Positions 40,655 through 52,298 of a stretch of DNA of 64,000 nucleotides are shown here, in pieces. Positions within the stretch are counted from its first letter, which is position 1; every line of letters begins with the position of its first letter. The position numbers and the translations under genes were made by a program. Location of the stretch: positions 1-64,000 of the forward strand of contig JAJOZX010003215.1 of NCBI GenBank assembly GCA_023014485.1, given 5' to 3'. The notes below the pieces were generated by a model. The model was not told the origin of the DNA. It saw only the letters and a list, made by a program, of their open reading frames with translations, and ran no database searches. The stretch comes from Bathynomus jamesi (Eukaryota; Arthropoda; Malacostraca; Isopoda; Cirolanidae).

Positions 40655-41602
40655 TGGACACTTGTTTTTCCTACAAATTTCAAACTAGTCAAGCTAATAC
40701 ACCTAAATTAGTACAAGATGTAGCCAATAGTGTAGTTATCATGTGCTAAAAATTCAATGGAATTCATATGAAACTTATTGATGTTGTATTGGCCCCCAAT
40801 TTTCTTGAATTACGGCCAGTACTCTCCTTTTCCACTGATCTATGGATGACTTGATTTTGTCTTGGGACACCATAGACAAAACAACCTCAATTCTTTGTCT
40901 AAGTGCTTCCAGGTTTGAAAATGGTTCCCTGCGACCATGGTACATCAATGACTTCAGCTCATTCTACACAAAGTAATCCAGAGGATTTAAGTCAGGAGAA
41001 TTTGGTGGCCATTCTTCACTTTTTATGAATTCATGAATGTTCGCCATCAAAAATTCTTGGGTTGCCTTTGCTGAATGAGATGGTGCATTGTCTTGAACAA
41101 AAATAAAATCTTCGTTCGGGTACAAGTCTTGGCATTCCGGTAAAAGTTCTCCGAGGTGTTCAATGTAATTTTGCGAGTTCATTTTTGTTTTCTGTGGATC
41201 AGTAAAGAATAATTTGGTTTTTCCATTGTAAGAAACACCACAAGATACCATTAATTTCTTGGAAAATCGTGAAATTGGATGATAAAGACGGTCTGGCAGG
41301 ATTTCCGATTTTGAAGTTAACGCATTGACTCGGTTGTTTTGTCGATTTGTTGATACAGTTAATGTAAAGTCGGACTCATCTTGAAAAAAAACGCGTTTAA
41401 TGTCAGCTTCACAAAATCTCGCTGTTTGTTTCGTCGTTAAATTTTTTATAATTAAGAAACGGCCGAAGATAATTAACTGAGGTTTTCAGCACATGATAAT
41501 CATACTGTTGGCTGCATCTTGTACTAATTTGGGTGTATTAGCTTGATTATTTGGAAATTTGTAGGAAAAACAAAAGTGTCCAGGCTTTTTCGTCCACCCG
41601 GT
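40651..41602 (-). mobile_element. Tc1/mariner-type transposon remnant
   Basis: Ends acctggacacttgtttttcc and ggaaaaacaaaagtgtccagg are inverted, with the right end extended by cttttttcgtccacccggta-like sequence. The minus strand (40964-41251) encodes the catalytic part of a transposase: MVSCGVSYNGKTKLFF, then FVQDNAPSHSA and PNSPDLNPLDYFV, the second and third acidic positions of a DDE/D enzyme. The N-terminal DNA-binding part is missing or scrambled. Confidence 0.78.
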
Positions 41603-41654
41603 ATATATATATATATATATATATCAACACCCACAGTGATATGAAGGGCCGCAA

Positions 41655-41990
41655 CCCCAGTATTCCCGAATGCAACGGCCCACCGAGTAACACTGAACAG
41701 GAACCGTCAAAATCGACCAGAAAATGACCATTACCTAAGAAAACCGAGCACGAAGTTTATTAACCCTGTAAATTTACTCTACGCAAATACGCAAGGGCTG
41801 TACACTGACCATGCAAACTGCAAATTACAATACTTGCAAAATATAGCTCTGGAAACACACGGATGCGGAAAAGGCTGTAAAAACTGCATTGAAGACACTG
41901 AAATAGCCATACAGGACTACAGCATACATAGAACGAATAGATTTGCTAAAAAGGAGGAGGCTATTCCTAGTAATTGTATATTTTATTTAT
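41655..41990 (+). pseudogene. LINE endonuclease N-terminal fragment
   Basis: One frame reads INPVNLLYANTQGLYTDHAN and, later, IEDTEIAIQDYSIHRTNR. These match the start of the apurinic-type endonuclease of non-LTR retrotransposons, in the usual order, but the catalytic ETW segment expected between them is lost. A degenerate insertion fragment; the parent family is not determined. Confidence 0.5.
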
Positions 41991-42196
41991 AGTATATTTT
42001 TGTCTTTATTTATTATTACTACTGCCACAATGGACTATGAATGGTCTGCCAATAAAGTTTTTCACTTTTACATTATATATATAAAAGTGAAAAACTTTAT
42101 TGGCAGACCATTCATAGTCCATTGTGGCAGTAGTAATAATAATAAATAAAAAGAAAAATATACTATAAATAAAATATACAATTACTAGGACTAAAA
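41957..42196. mobile_element. Palindromic element with centre at (TA)n
   Basis: Arms, over 100 bp each, pair gactatgaatggtctgccaa with ttggcagaccattcatagtc, meeting at ttacattatatatataa. Open frames on both strands mirror each other and are not genes. Confidence 0.8.
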
Positions 42197-42653
42197 ATAA
42201 AGTAAGTAGAGGAATATTTTCTATACATATATTACTGCGTACCACTCGCGTTTTCTTTCCAGGGAGTAAAGTTTATTGTTTTACTTCATTGTTTTACACG
42301 GTTATTGTGTTTTTAATATATGTATATACACATAAGAGGATGGGTAACAAGCTTGATCTTCGTGAAATGAGGAATCTTCGCACGGAACACTTGAAAGGTT
42401 GAAAGGAAAATATATATATATATACACACTGCGTTCGCACTTATTAAGCAGATTACATTTTCTCCAATGTTTTCAAAAGTTTTTCCCCAATTTCAATGAA
42501 ATTTGTAGCAAATAATCACTATATATAGCAGCATTGATGGTATTCATTTCGATAAAATATTTTGATAATTAAAATAATTATCGCATTTTATTGAAAAATA
42601 GGTAAAATAGTGTGTTCCGAATTATTAAGCAAGTATTCTATTTACGGATCTAA

Positions 42654-43318
42654 ATGGTGAAAATGAGTAAGAAGAAGGATTTAACACTAAATGAGAAAAG
42701 AAAAATAGTCAAGTTACTCGCTGAAAATATAAAATCTATTGAAATTGCGAAGCGGTTTGGCAGAGCTTATCGAACTGTAAACAAGTTTGTAGCGGAGGGT
42801 ACCAAACTGGCAGCGAAGTGATAAAGGAGCTATAAGAAAAGTGACAAGGCGGCAGATATCTGTAATCAAGCGCAAATTGCAAAGCATCCATTGTCTTCGA
42901 GTAAAGAGGTTTTTGAGCAGGCTGGCATACATAATGTACCAAGAACATCTCGATGTGGAATCCTCCAAACAATTGACAAGACGCCTAAACCTACGATTCA
43001 GTCACCATTAACACCCAGGTACGAGAAGCAGCGTGTTGAATGGGCGCGTCAGTACGTGAAAACAGATTTTAATACTGTATTGTTCACCGATGAATGAAAA
43101 GCAACCCTTGAGGGACTTGATGTTTGGTCAAGAAGATGGATTGCTGAGAGCCAATTTCTACCATCGAGATTAAGACGCCAACAAGGTGAAGGTAGTGTCA
43201 TGTTTTGGGCAGGATTGATAGGCAATGAAGTAGCTGTCCCATACAGAGTGCCTGATGGTGTGAAAATGAATGCCCAGTCTTACGCAAACTTTCTAAAAGA
43301 AAACCTCATTCCATGGTA
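42654..43318 (+). pseudogene. Tc1-like transposase, left copy, truncated
   Basis: Starts with a helix-turn-helix (EKRKIVKLLAEN, IEIAKRFGRAYRTVNKFV) and breaks frame near ggcagcgaag. It continues through the second helical domain to LTPRYEKQRVEWARQYVKTD and the FTDE motif, then DVWSRRW and MFWAGLIGNEVAV, ending at a stop where the inverted copy begins. The second and third catalytic acids are absent. Confidence 0.7.
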
Positions 43319-43465
43319 GGGATTGACCCTTAGCAATCCATCTTCTTGACCAACCATCAGATCCCTCAAGGGTTGCTCTTCATTCATGGGTTAACAATAC
43401 AGTATTAAAATCTGTTTTCACGTACTGACGCGCCCAATCAACACGCTGCTTCTCGTACCTGGGTG

Positions 43466-43828
43466 TTAATGGTGACTGAATCGTAGGTTTACACGTCTTG
43501 CCAAGTGTTTGGAGGATTCCACATCGAGATGTTTTTGGTACATTATGTATGCCAGCCTGCTCAAAAACCTCTTTACTCGAGGACAATGGATGCTTTGCAA
43601 TTTGCGCTTGATTACAGATATCTGCCGCCTTGTCACTTTTCTTATAGCTCCTTTATCACTTCGCTGCTTCAGTTTGGTACCCTCCGCTACAAACTTGTTT
43701 ACAGTTCGATAAGCTCTGCCAAACCGCTTTGCAATTTCAATAGATTTTAAATTTTCAGCGAGTAACTTGACTATTTTTCTTTTCTCAGTTAGTGTTAAAT
43801 CCTTCTTCTTCTTACCCATTTTCACCAT
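43466..43828 (-). pseudogene. Tc1-like transposase, right copy, N-terminal part
   Basis: An intact 120-codon frame (MVKMGKKKKDLTLTEKRKIV onward) covers both helix-turn-helix regions, then shifts frame where the left copy also differs. It is the better preserved of the two copies in this part. The catalytic domain continues only to the first Asp region, in another frame. Confidence 0.7.
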
Positions 43829-44060
43829 TTAGATCCGTAAATAGAATACTTGCTTAATAATTCGGAACACACTATTTTACATATTTTTCAATAAAATGCG
43901 ATAATTATTTTAATTATCAAAATATTTTATCGAAATGAATACCATCAATGCTGCTATATATAGTGATTATTTGCTACAAATTTCATTGAAATCGGGGAAA
44001 TACTTTTGAAAACATTGGAGAAAATGTAATCTGCTTAATAAGTGCGAACGCAGTGTATAT

Positions 44061-44822
44061 ATATATATATCCAGTGTTCGAGGGACATGTCAATCGCTTA
44101 AGCGTAATGGAGAGGAAAAGTTTCCATGTTTTACACAAATCACCGCTCCGCCCACATACCCATTCAGGGTATGGGTAGCTCGTACTACCATTGCCAAGTA
44201 TATAGAGGGTTAAGATTCTTCAGAAACAATATGCACCACGACTTCGTGTTTCTTCACCGAGGCAACACAAGTTTACAGTGGTCGACAGAACTCCTCGAAC
44301 ACATTTTGTAAATATTATTTGAAACATAGACTAAATGACATCTCAGATATATAAATCGTAATAGAAAGTAATAGTAAGGGTCATTGAGACAAAATTCTTC
44401 AAGAAATAAATATTGGCACTTGTGCAGTGATATAAATAGCGTAAGTTCATTTTGTTTTCATTCATAAAACTTTACTATTACGATTTATAGTATTTGAATT
44501 GCTATTTCTCGTGTTTTCAGTAATATTTACTAAAATTGTTCGAGGAATCGTGTCGGCAACCGTACTCGTTCTCATCATCAGCAGATTCATATCACCCTGT
44601 AGACTCGCTCTGCAAAAACTGAACCAAGAACTCGTAGCCTCCGCAGTCAAACCTTCCATTTTCCCCTGCTTTTGGTTTAATTCTGTGATATTAACATTTT
44701 TACTGGTAACTTTCATAATTTTTTGACAGAAAAGCCTTAAATCCAACACAAACATAATGATAATTAGAATTCAACCAACCCAATTAAATAAATGTGTTGT
44801 AATCACAAATGCAGCACTTTAT
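44061..44822. other. Spacer, no recognised gene
   Basis: Contains a 97-codon minus-strand frame (44462-44755) of unclear nature: polar, with RASLQGDMNLLMMR. It has no domain I know and is not counted as a gene. Confidence 0.5.
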
Positions 44823-44825
44823 ATA

Positions 44826-45290
44826 TATATATATGAATAGAAACGACGTAAGTAATAAGGAGCGTCTCTGCACACGGGGAAGAGAAATAACGAATAAATG
44901 AAAAATGAGGCGAACCGCCCGGGAATCGAACCCAGGGCCTTCCAATTGCCGGTTGGAAGAGACGCTCCTTATTACTTACGTCGTTTCTATTCATTTATAT
45001 ACTGCGTGGTCATTGCAGTTAAATGCACATATTCACGATTTGCGAGGGTGCCCTCTCAGGGCATTGGTTTCTGCCCTATGTAGGAGAATTTCGATTTATG
45101 ATTGATCGAGGTCCGTAGTGTAATGGTAGCGCATCCAACCGGCAATTGGAAGGCCCTGGGTTCGATTCCCGGGCGGTTCGCCTCATTTTTCATTTATTCG
45201 TTATTTCTCTTCCCCGTGTGCAGAGACGCTCTTTATTACTTACGTCGTTTCTATTCATTTATATACTGCGTGGTCATTGCAGTTAAATGC
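44826..45290. mobile_element. Inverted pair of tRNA-derived SINE halves
   Basis: The minus strand of 44826-44965 and the plus strand of 45110-45280 share acgacgtaagtaataaggag, the cggggaagagaaataacg segment and the B box gggttcgattcccgggcgg. Between them lies sequence found after both. The element looks like two copies of one SINE joined head to head. Confidence 0.7.
45110..45186 (+). repeat. tRNA-like sequence (pseudo-tRNA of a SINE)
   Basis: A-box-like tagtgtaatggtagcgc, an anticodon arm tccaa-ccggcaa-ttgga, and the B box ggttcgattcc are in the right order. The 7-bp acceptor stem is not closed and the base before the putative anticodon GGC is C rather than T. So this is a tRNA-derived SINE head, not a working tRNA gene. 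Confidence 0.65.
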
Positions 45291-45300
45291 ATATATATAT

Positions 45301-45760
45301 ATAGGGTGAACCAAATGTAGGTGGACAGTAAATGATAACGTTTATTTTGAGAATACATATTTAATTTTTTTGTATACTATAATACAAAATAATATTTAAA
45401 TAAATTTAGTTATAATATTTAATATAATATAACACAAACACCATAGTTATAATGAACACCATAGTTTATAATATAATATAACACAAACCGTATTCAACCT
45501 ACTGTCCACCTACTTTTGGTTCACCGTGTATACACGGTGAACCAAAAGTAGGTGGACAGTAGATTGAATACGGTTTGTGTTATATTATATTATAACTATG
45601 GTGTTCATTATAACTATGGTGTTTGTGTTATATTATATTAAATATTATAACTAAATTTATTTAAATTTTATTTTGTATTATAGTATACAAAAAAATTAAA
45701 TATGTATTCTCAAAATAAACGTTATCATTTACTGTCCACCTACATTTGGTTCACCCTATA
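45301..45760. mobile_element. Mariner-type palindrome, AGGGTGAACCAAATGTAG
   Basis: 460 bp: the outer ends AGGGTGAACCAAATGTAGG and CCTACATTTGGTTCACCCT pair, and the two inner ends at the centre (tttggttcaccgtgtatacacggtgaacc) pair again. It looks like two copies of one MITE fused head to head. Confidence 0.82.
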
Positions 45761-47401
45761 TATAAACAGGTTTTATTTTTCTCATTCACCTATTATATGC
45801 TATTCTAAAGTGAAAAATTAATGTTTCTACCTTTCTTATATATAGCTGAACTTATCCATACAATACATAAATCCACACATACACACTAACATCTCCAACC
45901 CCGATCCCACACATACACTCACACATAGACACTGGCATTTGTTTCCTCTCTCTCTCTGTCAGCCCTAATTTGAAACTGAAGTCTCTCATCCTTTATTCTC
46001 TATACACTATAATGTAATATCTCAAAACTGTGATGTACTTTGTAATACAGTAAAATGATTAGATGGTTTTCTGTCACATATCAGATGGTACGTTTATTGA
46101 GTACCGTCCTCTTTGCTATTATTTACGTAAGTTTAGTTTTGCGCTATTCTTTAATAGAAAAAGGGTTATGCCATAATTTTAGATTTGATTTGCTCTTTAT
46201 AAAATATAATAATAAATAAAGTCACGAAATTTTGTTTAAATTCAATAGGAAATTTGAAATATACACGAAAGTACGACTGTAATTTTAAATAAATGTAAAT
46301 TCTGTAATGAGGAATTTTATTTTTTGTATTACAGTACTAATAATAAACAACAAAATTCATTTCGCTTTTAATTTATTCCCGAAGGAAACTGTAATTTCTA
46401 ATTTTGATACGTAATATCGGTTGGTTGTTCAAAAGGTGTCTGTCTAACTCGTAGTGACTATGGAGTCACGATTGAAAAGCTATTTTGTCCTCCACTGAAG
46501 TATATGATGACTATATTGTGTATAGTTTGGGGAAAATGTTTGGTAAGAAACAATGTTTATGGAGCATAAAAAATATATGATTAAGTTTTGTTTTTCAAAT
46601 AATTTTACTGTTACCAAAAACGATAAAATATCCAAAGAAAAATAAGATATTACCAATTACTATTTCTTTTTTCTAGAATTTTTTCCAAAACTGCGCAATC
46701 GGTTCAAAAAATCCCAATAAATATTGAGAAAAAACGTGGATTTTCGCTCGGAACATTTTAGACCGACTGTCCTACAGTAACACTTTCAGCTACCTTAATA
46801 TACGCTCTTCACATTTTTAACTTGAAATTTTCGAGAAAAGGACGACTTGCCCTTAATTCTAATGACCCGAAGTTTAACGCTCAAAAGAGTAGCGTTTAAC
46901 CGCCATATTTTGGGGTTCATCCGAATTAATTTGATTTCACTTTCGATTAAATGAGGTTCTCCGAGGAAGAAGTGGCTAAGCGACAAAAGTAAAAAACGTC
47001 AGAAAACGCAGTTAAAAATTGCACCAATTTGAAAATGGCAAAACTTTTGAATTTTTTAAGATATTTCGACGAACTATTTTAGCCACTTCTTCCTAAGAGG
47101 GCCTCAAATAATTTTAGGCAAAATTTTCACCCAAAAGTTAAAGAAAGGAGGGGAAAATCATCGCACGGAACATTTGGAAAGTTGAAAGGTATATACTATG
47201 TATATATATAATATATATGCACGCTGCCTCAACAATACTAGATGAGCCGGGAATACCTGGCTATGTGAAGTGGAGAGCGCATGAAATCAACTCCACTTCA
47301 CCAGTCCAACTCGAGAGGAGGGGTAACAAGCCTGACCTCCGTGAAATGAAGATTCATTGCACAGAACACCTGGGAAAAAAAAATATATATATATATACAT
47401 A
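45761..47401. other. AT-rich spacer with diffuse repeats
   Basis: Non-coding. Segments with gcacggaacayttggaaagttgaaagg near 47165 and gtaacaagcctgacctccgtg near 47313 recur near 42343-42405, so an unnamed repeat is spread here. Short (AT)n at about 47198-47218. Confidence 0.5.
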
Positions 47402-47729
47402 TACAGGGTGGTGCAAAAGTCGCGCATCATAGGAATTTTCAGTGTTGACTATATTATATTCTTTTCTTGAAGGTAGGGGATGTCTGCGAAATTAACAATA
47501 GACGAGAGGGTGAGCTTGGTTATAATGCATGGAATACCAGGTACAACAAATGGATGAATCGGTACAGAATTTAAATTCTGTACCGATTCATTGATTTGTA
47601 GTACCTGGTATTTCATGAATTAAAACCAAGCTCACCCTCTCGTCTATTGTTAATTTTGTAGTCATCCCCTACCTAAAAGAAAAAATGATATGAACACTGA
47701 AAATTCTTATGATATGCGACTTTTGCGCC

Positions 47730-47737
<8 letters not shown>
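47402..47737. mobile_element. Mariner-type foldback, CAGGGTGGTGCAAAAGTC
   Basis: Ends CAGGGTGGTGCAAAAGTCGC and GCGACTTTTGCGCCACCCT. The arms extend about 160 bp each and meet near gaatcggtacagaatttaaattctgtaccgattc. TA flanks. Non-coding. Confidence 0.83.
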
Positions 47738-47768
<31 letters not shown>

Positions 47769-47794
47769 TATATATACATATATACATATACACC
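47738..47794. repeat. (AT)n microsatellite
   Basis: (AT)n with a TAC interruption. Confidence 0.9.
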
Positions 47795-47960
47795 GTGCAT
47801 GGGACAAGGAACTCTTCTGGGATAATTTAGTATTCACCATTTATCATTACTTATTGGACTATAGTGGATTTAATTATCCCAGAAGAGGTCCTTGTTCCAT
47901 GCATGGTCTGTGTGTAACATACATAAAAGTTTCTCAGGAACCATTCTGAGTTGTAGTACT
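47795..47960. mobile_element. Foldback element, family F3
   Basis: Contains caccgtgcatgggacaagga and the inverted tccttgttccatgcatggtc, then ctcaggaaccattctgagtt. A diverged copy of the elements at 38222 and 51205. Confidence 0.65.
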
Positions 47961-47965
47961 GTGTG

Positions 47966-48001
<36 letters not shown>

Positions 48002-48749
48002 TTCTTGTCTTCCCTACGGAATCGCGAGTCATGAGGATAAACACAGAGCCCATCGCGACAAGAACATGTGTGTCATGACATTAGCAGTATCGCCATGGTT
48101 ATCTTTATATAGTCTTTTATTAAAAAAGTGGGATATAATTAAGGTTTGATTAAATTTATGAGGTAAGTGTCCCTATACAGAATTGAATATGTGAAAATGT
48201 CGCGTTTTTGTAGGGAAGTCAAAGATGTGTTGTGTGTGTATGTGTGTACATTACTTTGTATAGTATAGTTTACCACAAAAAACAAATTATATTTGAGTTA
48301 ATAACCTGTTATTATTATTGGGTATGAATTAACATAATAGCAATAAGTTTAATTAAAACTTATTAAACGTGCCTCAATCTCAATATTGTGAAGGGAGGCA
48401 GGAAGGGAAGGACTGTACCTTCCCCCCTCCTTACACTCATATTTAGCGTATAAATATATTAACCGTACTCCCGTTCCTCGGCTGTTTGGAAACGACTCAG
48501 GCTGTGAATGCCTGGATTCGATTCCCACCTCCGACCCCACGATTGGAGTTGGACCGAGCTCGGGGAACTCTTTTAAGGCGTTCAACGCTCCTCCCCTCGC
48601 GTGTGGGGAAATAGGGAGGGTTTCCGGATGTTAACTGTTAACTTATTAATTCCGATTTAACCAAAGACCATCCAAGATAAGATAAGGGAAAGTCTTTTAA
48701 AATTGTGTGTGACTGCGGACCGTCATAATCTTGGTGCTTCAACTTCCAG
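47961..48749. other. Spacer with possible SINE-like block
   Basis: (AT)n and (GA)n at about 47966-48000. The block 48475-48645 has gattcgattcccacctcc (B-box-like) and the ending tttccggatgttaactgtta, similar to the repeat at 22735-22918. No gene. Confidence 0.45.
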
Positions 48750-49143
48750 GTGAGAAGAAAGACCCAAACTGGATTCACCTGGGACGACTTTATGTATTCC
48801 TCGACCACTACCACGTTCGCGCTTCACCTCGGGATGCATCGAACCTCCTCCTATTGCCGCCGAACACTCCCAACTCGGTTCCCTGCGAACGCCTAGCTCC
48901 TCTCAACCTCGAGTCCACCTACCCGGTAAACCGGGCGCTAATGAGGGCGTGGAAACGTGTTCAGTTTGCATGAAGAAGTTCACGGGGTCGGCGAGGAAGC
49001 AGTCGTTGAACCGCCACATGAGGTCGCACACGGGGGAAAAACCGTACATGTGTCCGCACTGTCCGCACAGGGCGAGTTTAAAACACAATATGAGGACGCA
49101 CATAATTTCTCGACACAGTAACATCGCCGTTCTAAGAAACTAG
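48750..49143 (+). CDS. ZF29: terminal zinc-finger exon, frame broken before fingers
   Basis: A good acceptor, ggtgcttcaacttccag, opens a phase-0 frame (VRRKTQTGFTWDDFMYSS and on) that stops at a TAG at 48894. The fingers are in another frame, open back to 48754 but without an acceptor of the right phase: CSVCMKKFTGSARKQSLNRH (15-residue loop, GSARKQ in place of GRNRxQ), linker HTGEKP, CPHCPHRASLKHNMRTH with H-x4-H, tail NIAVLRN. An indel in the leader or an unusual acceptor is needed. The fingers themselves are intact. Confidence 0.75.
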
Positions 49144-49743
49144 ATAAAACAGACGGTCCTCGTTCGGGGAAACTTCGTACGTTGCTGAACGGACGGTCGT
49201 TGGTCGGGGAAATTGCGTTCGTTCCTGAATTGCCTCCTCACCTCGGACCTCCACAACGCGCTTCATTTTATTAAGCACGCGTATCAATTAAGAAAAATAA
49301 ATGGATTGAGAACAGAGGATATATTTGAATGCTTTATTGTTTACGGAATTGAATTAGTGGACAGCGTTTATGCAATTGTATTAATATGTAAGGACTTAAA
49401 AGTAAATCTTTGTTTACGTAAATACGAAGGAATTAATTTGATGTAAGAACCATATAATGCCTCCGTTATCGTGATCATTGAATTCGAGCGAATATAGTAA
49501 AAAAAAGAAAAAGTAATAAGTGCAATTACCTTTCCTCTTTATACATTAATTTCCCTTCACCGTAAATACTTTACAAGACCGTTATGGCCTCCTACTTCCG
49601 GTTTGCTCTAATTTAAAAACAAATGAATGTGGTAAATCGTGACGCGAGAAATTCGTGTTTGTGGCGTTTCTGCTTAGTATTTAAATTAAAAAGGAAGAAG
49701 CCGATGTGTTGTCCTTCTCTGAGATCGTCCATTTCTGTTGCAG
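49144..49743. other. Spacer between ZF29 and ZF30
   Basis: The first part is possibly 3' UTR of ZF29, with AATAAA near 49296. The short duplicated phrase ggtcgtt...cggggaaa occurs at 49157 and 49195. No gene recognised. Confidence 0.55.
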
Positions 49744-50082
49744 AGAAGCGCTACCAAATCGATCCCTTCTTCGGTCTCTGCGGCTCCGTCAGTAGCTTCG
49801 CTGTCTCCTTCGGCGGTGTTCAGCGCTGTTCTCGCCTCGCGCCATCCTTCCACTTCGAATACGCGCAGCAGGGGATCCTTTTCATGCAGCGTTTGCAACA
49901 AGAGTTTCATGACGGGCTGGGAACTACGACGTCATCTTCACGCCCACGGGGACACGCGCCCGTTTCGATGCCCATATTGCACCCATAGATCCAACTTCAA
50001 GCATAACCTCAAGTCCCACATTCAGATGGTGCATCGGGGATTGCCTTTCACATTTACAGTAGAAACCACTCCATTTAAGTAG
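49744..50082 (+). CDS. ZF30: terminal zinc-finger exon, canonical fingers, Ser/Ala leader
   Basis: A 112-residue exon after gtccatttctgttgcag, phase 0. The leader of about 48 residues is rich in Ser, Ala, Pro and Val, unlike the basic leaders elsewhere. Finger 1 CSVCNKSFMTGWELRRH has the canonical 12-residue loop; the linker HGDTRP is non-standard; finger 2 is CPYCTHRSNFKHNLKSH with H-x4-H. An 18-residue tail ends ETTPFK. It returns to the loop length of ZF2-ZF5 after a long run of extended loops. Confidence 0.87.
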   Translation, partial: RSATKSIPSSVSAAPSVASLSPSAVFSAVLASRHPSTSNTRSRGSFSCSVCNKSFMTGWELRRHLHAHGDTRPFRCPYCTHRSNFKHNLKSHIQMVHRGLPFTFTVETTPFK

Positions 50083-50302
50083 TGAAGGTGATCAACAGTC
50101 GGTCAAATGGCTCTCCTTTCTAGTATACCCTATTCTATACTCATTTACTGGACGTTACACTTTCCTCAAGTCATGTAAATATCTCATTGAAGCTCTTAAA
50201 CGTATATATACAGTATATATATATATATGTCAAAGATGACTTTCAAACCGTGCAATAGACAAACTCCAAATGAGAAATACTAGTTACCTTGAACACCTTT
50301 AT
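50083..50302. other. Spacer with short (AT)n
   Basis: Likely 3' flank of ZF30, with a short (AT)n at about 50203-50228. Confidence 0.6.
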
Positions 50303-50386
50303 ACAGGTGCTCCAAAAGTATACCGAGTAAATTACATGGCCCTAAACTTATACAATTTTTTACGAGGTAATTTTGGTCCACCTTAT
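50303..50386. mobile_element. Short mariner-type hairpin MITE, diverged
   Basis: Ends acaggtgctccaaaagtata and taattttggtccacctta are imperfectly inverted, with an 84-bp span. Confidence 0.55.
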
Positions 50387-50547
50387 ATATATATATATAT
50401 ATATATATGCCTTAAATTTATTATTATTATTATTATTACTGTCGTAGCACGTACAGTGTCATTCTATATTCGATATAAAGTTGCTAAAATTGAATTTTTA
50501 TTTCATATAATATATAATATAGTTATTTTTAAGTAAATGTCAGTCTA

Positions 50548-50569
50548 ACTGGTGTTTCAAAAGTCCCTG

Positions 50570-50638
<69 letters not shown>

Positions 50639-50705
50639 TCTGAATATATATACGATATGTATTATTCAGAGGGATAGGTGCACAGGGACTTTGGAACACC
50701 CTGTA
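50548..50705. mobile_element. Mariner-type MITE split by expanded (AT)n
   Basis: Arms ggtgtttcaaaagtccctgtg and cacagggactttggaacacc flank about 65 bases of (AT)n plus a short remainder. The microsatellite seems to have grown in the loop of a hairpin MITE. Confidence 0.75.
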
Positions 50706-50944
50706 TAATGCTATTACATGAAAATCAGCTTGAATATATATAAATGCTGTACTGTATAATTATGAGTAGATAATGTACTGCATAACTAGTAGATAATGTA
50801 CTCTATAATAAATATTATAATTTACAGGTACAATAGTTAGAGTCGCTTTATAATGAAATAGTTTAGGCAAAATTCTTACTTAATTGTAAAGAACTTTGCT
50901 TTCGTCAATAAGTAATGATTTTGTAGATGTTTACAGTCCTACCT

Positions 50945-50992
<48 letters not shown>

Positions 50993-51021
50993 ATATATAT
51001 ATTATAATATATATATATATA
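50706..51021. repeat. Spacer with (CT)n and (AT)n
   Basis: AT-rich sequence, then (CT)n at about 50949-50981 and (AT)n to about 51024. Confidence 0.85.
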
Positions 51022-51145
51022 TATGGTGATGATGAAAATAACCACGAAGGAAAAAGGAAACACAGAATGGTGCTCAAGCGCTTTCGTGTAATGACATCCT
51101 CAGGAACATTCGTCATTAGACGAAAGCGCTTGAGCTCCATTGTTT
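51022..51145. mobile_element. Foldback with hammerhead-like motif (family H2)
   Basis: Arms tggtgctcaagcgctttcg and cgaaagcgcttgagctcca. The minus strand at 51082-51103 reads CTGAGGA, a stem II weakened by one mismatch, and GAAA. The plus arm lacks CTGAGGA. Confidence 0.65.

Positions 51146-51204
<59 letters not shown>
51146..51204. repeat. (AT)n microsatellite
   Basis: About 55 bases of (AT)n between two foldbacks. Confidence 0.95.
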
Positions 51205-51208
<4 letters not shown>

Positions 51209-51690
51209 ACACACAGACCGTACATGGAACAGGAACTCTTCTGGGATAATTAAATCCACTATAGTCAGAATAAGTAATGGTAAATGACAAATACCATAGT
51301 TTTTCTTTTTCATGATGCAAGCCCGACGTGGGCAACGGGTCTCTCGCAAAGAGGTCCCATAAATATAGCTTCCCTCACCAGTTATCTGCAAAGCAGACAG
51401 GATCCAGCTTTGGGACATGGATAACCCTAGATCCATGTCCCAAAGCTGGATCCTGTCTGCTTTACAGATAGCTGGTGAGGGAAGCTATATTTATGGGACC
51501 TCTTTGCGAGAGACCCGTTGCCCACGTCGGGCTTGCATCATGAAAAAGAAAAACTATGGTATTTGTCATTTACCATTACTTATTCGGACTATAGTGGATT
51601 AATTATCCCAGAAGAGTTCCTTGTTCCATGCACGGTCTGTGTGTATCATAAAAAACTCAGGGAACTATTCTGAGTTCATTCCCATATATA
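51205..51690. mobile_element. Large near-perfect palindrome, family F3 with extra sequence
   Basis: The arms, about 215 bp each, meet near 51428 (gggacatggataaccctagatccatgtccc). Pairs include catggaacaggaactcttct with its inverse and caagcccgacgtgggcaacg with cgttgcccacgtcgggcttg. The outer part is the F3 unit; the inner part is unrelated, so a fused pair of longer elements is likely. Confidence 0.85.
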
Positions 51691-51694
51691 TAAT

Positions 51695-51768
<74 letters not shown>

Positions 51769-51775
51769 TATATAT
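51691..51775. repeat. (AT)n microsatellite
   Basis: About 85 bases, almost pure. Confidence 0.95.

Positions 51776-52298
<523 letters not shown>

Larger units (their letters stand above)
42424..44060. mobile_element. Two Tc1-like copies fused as a giant inverted repeat
   Basis: The outer ends cactgcgttcgcacttatta and taataagtgcgaacgcagtg are complementary. A partial copy runs inward on each side: left about 42424-43318, right about 43335-44060. Both start with the transposase N-terminus (KKKDLTLNEKRKIVKLLAEN on the plus strand, a near-identical one on the minus strand at 43466-43828) and lose the 3' half of the gene at the centre. The left copy reaches the first catalytic Asp (VLFTDE). Confidence 0.82.

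Noticed and set aside
42006..42245. Mirror-image frames on both strands near 42 kb
   Set aside because: Explained by a palindrome; not coding.
44462..44755. 97-codon minus-strand frame
   Set aside because: No recognisable domain, splice signal or repeat relation; likely a chance frame.
45110..45186. Functional tRNA gene
   Set aside because: Acceptor stem not closed, C before the putative anticodon, and repeated copies nearby. It is a SINE head.
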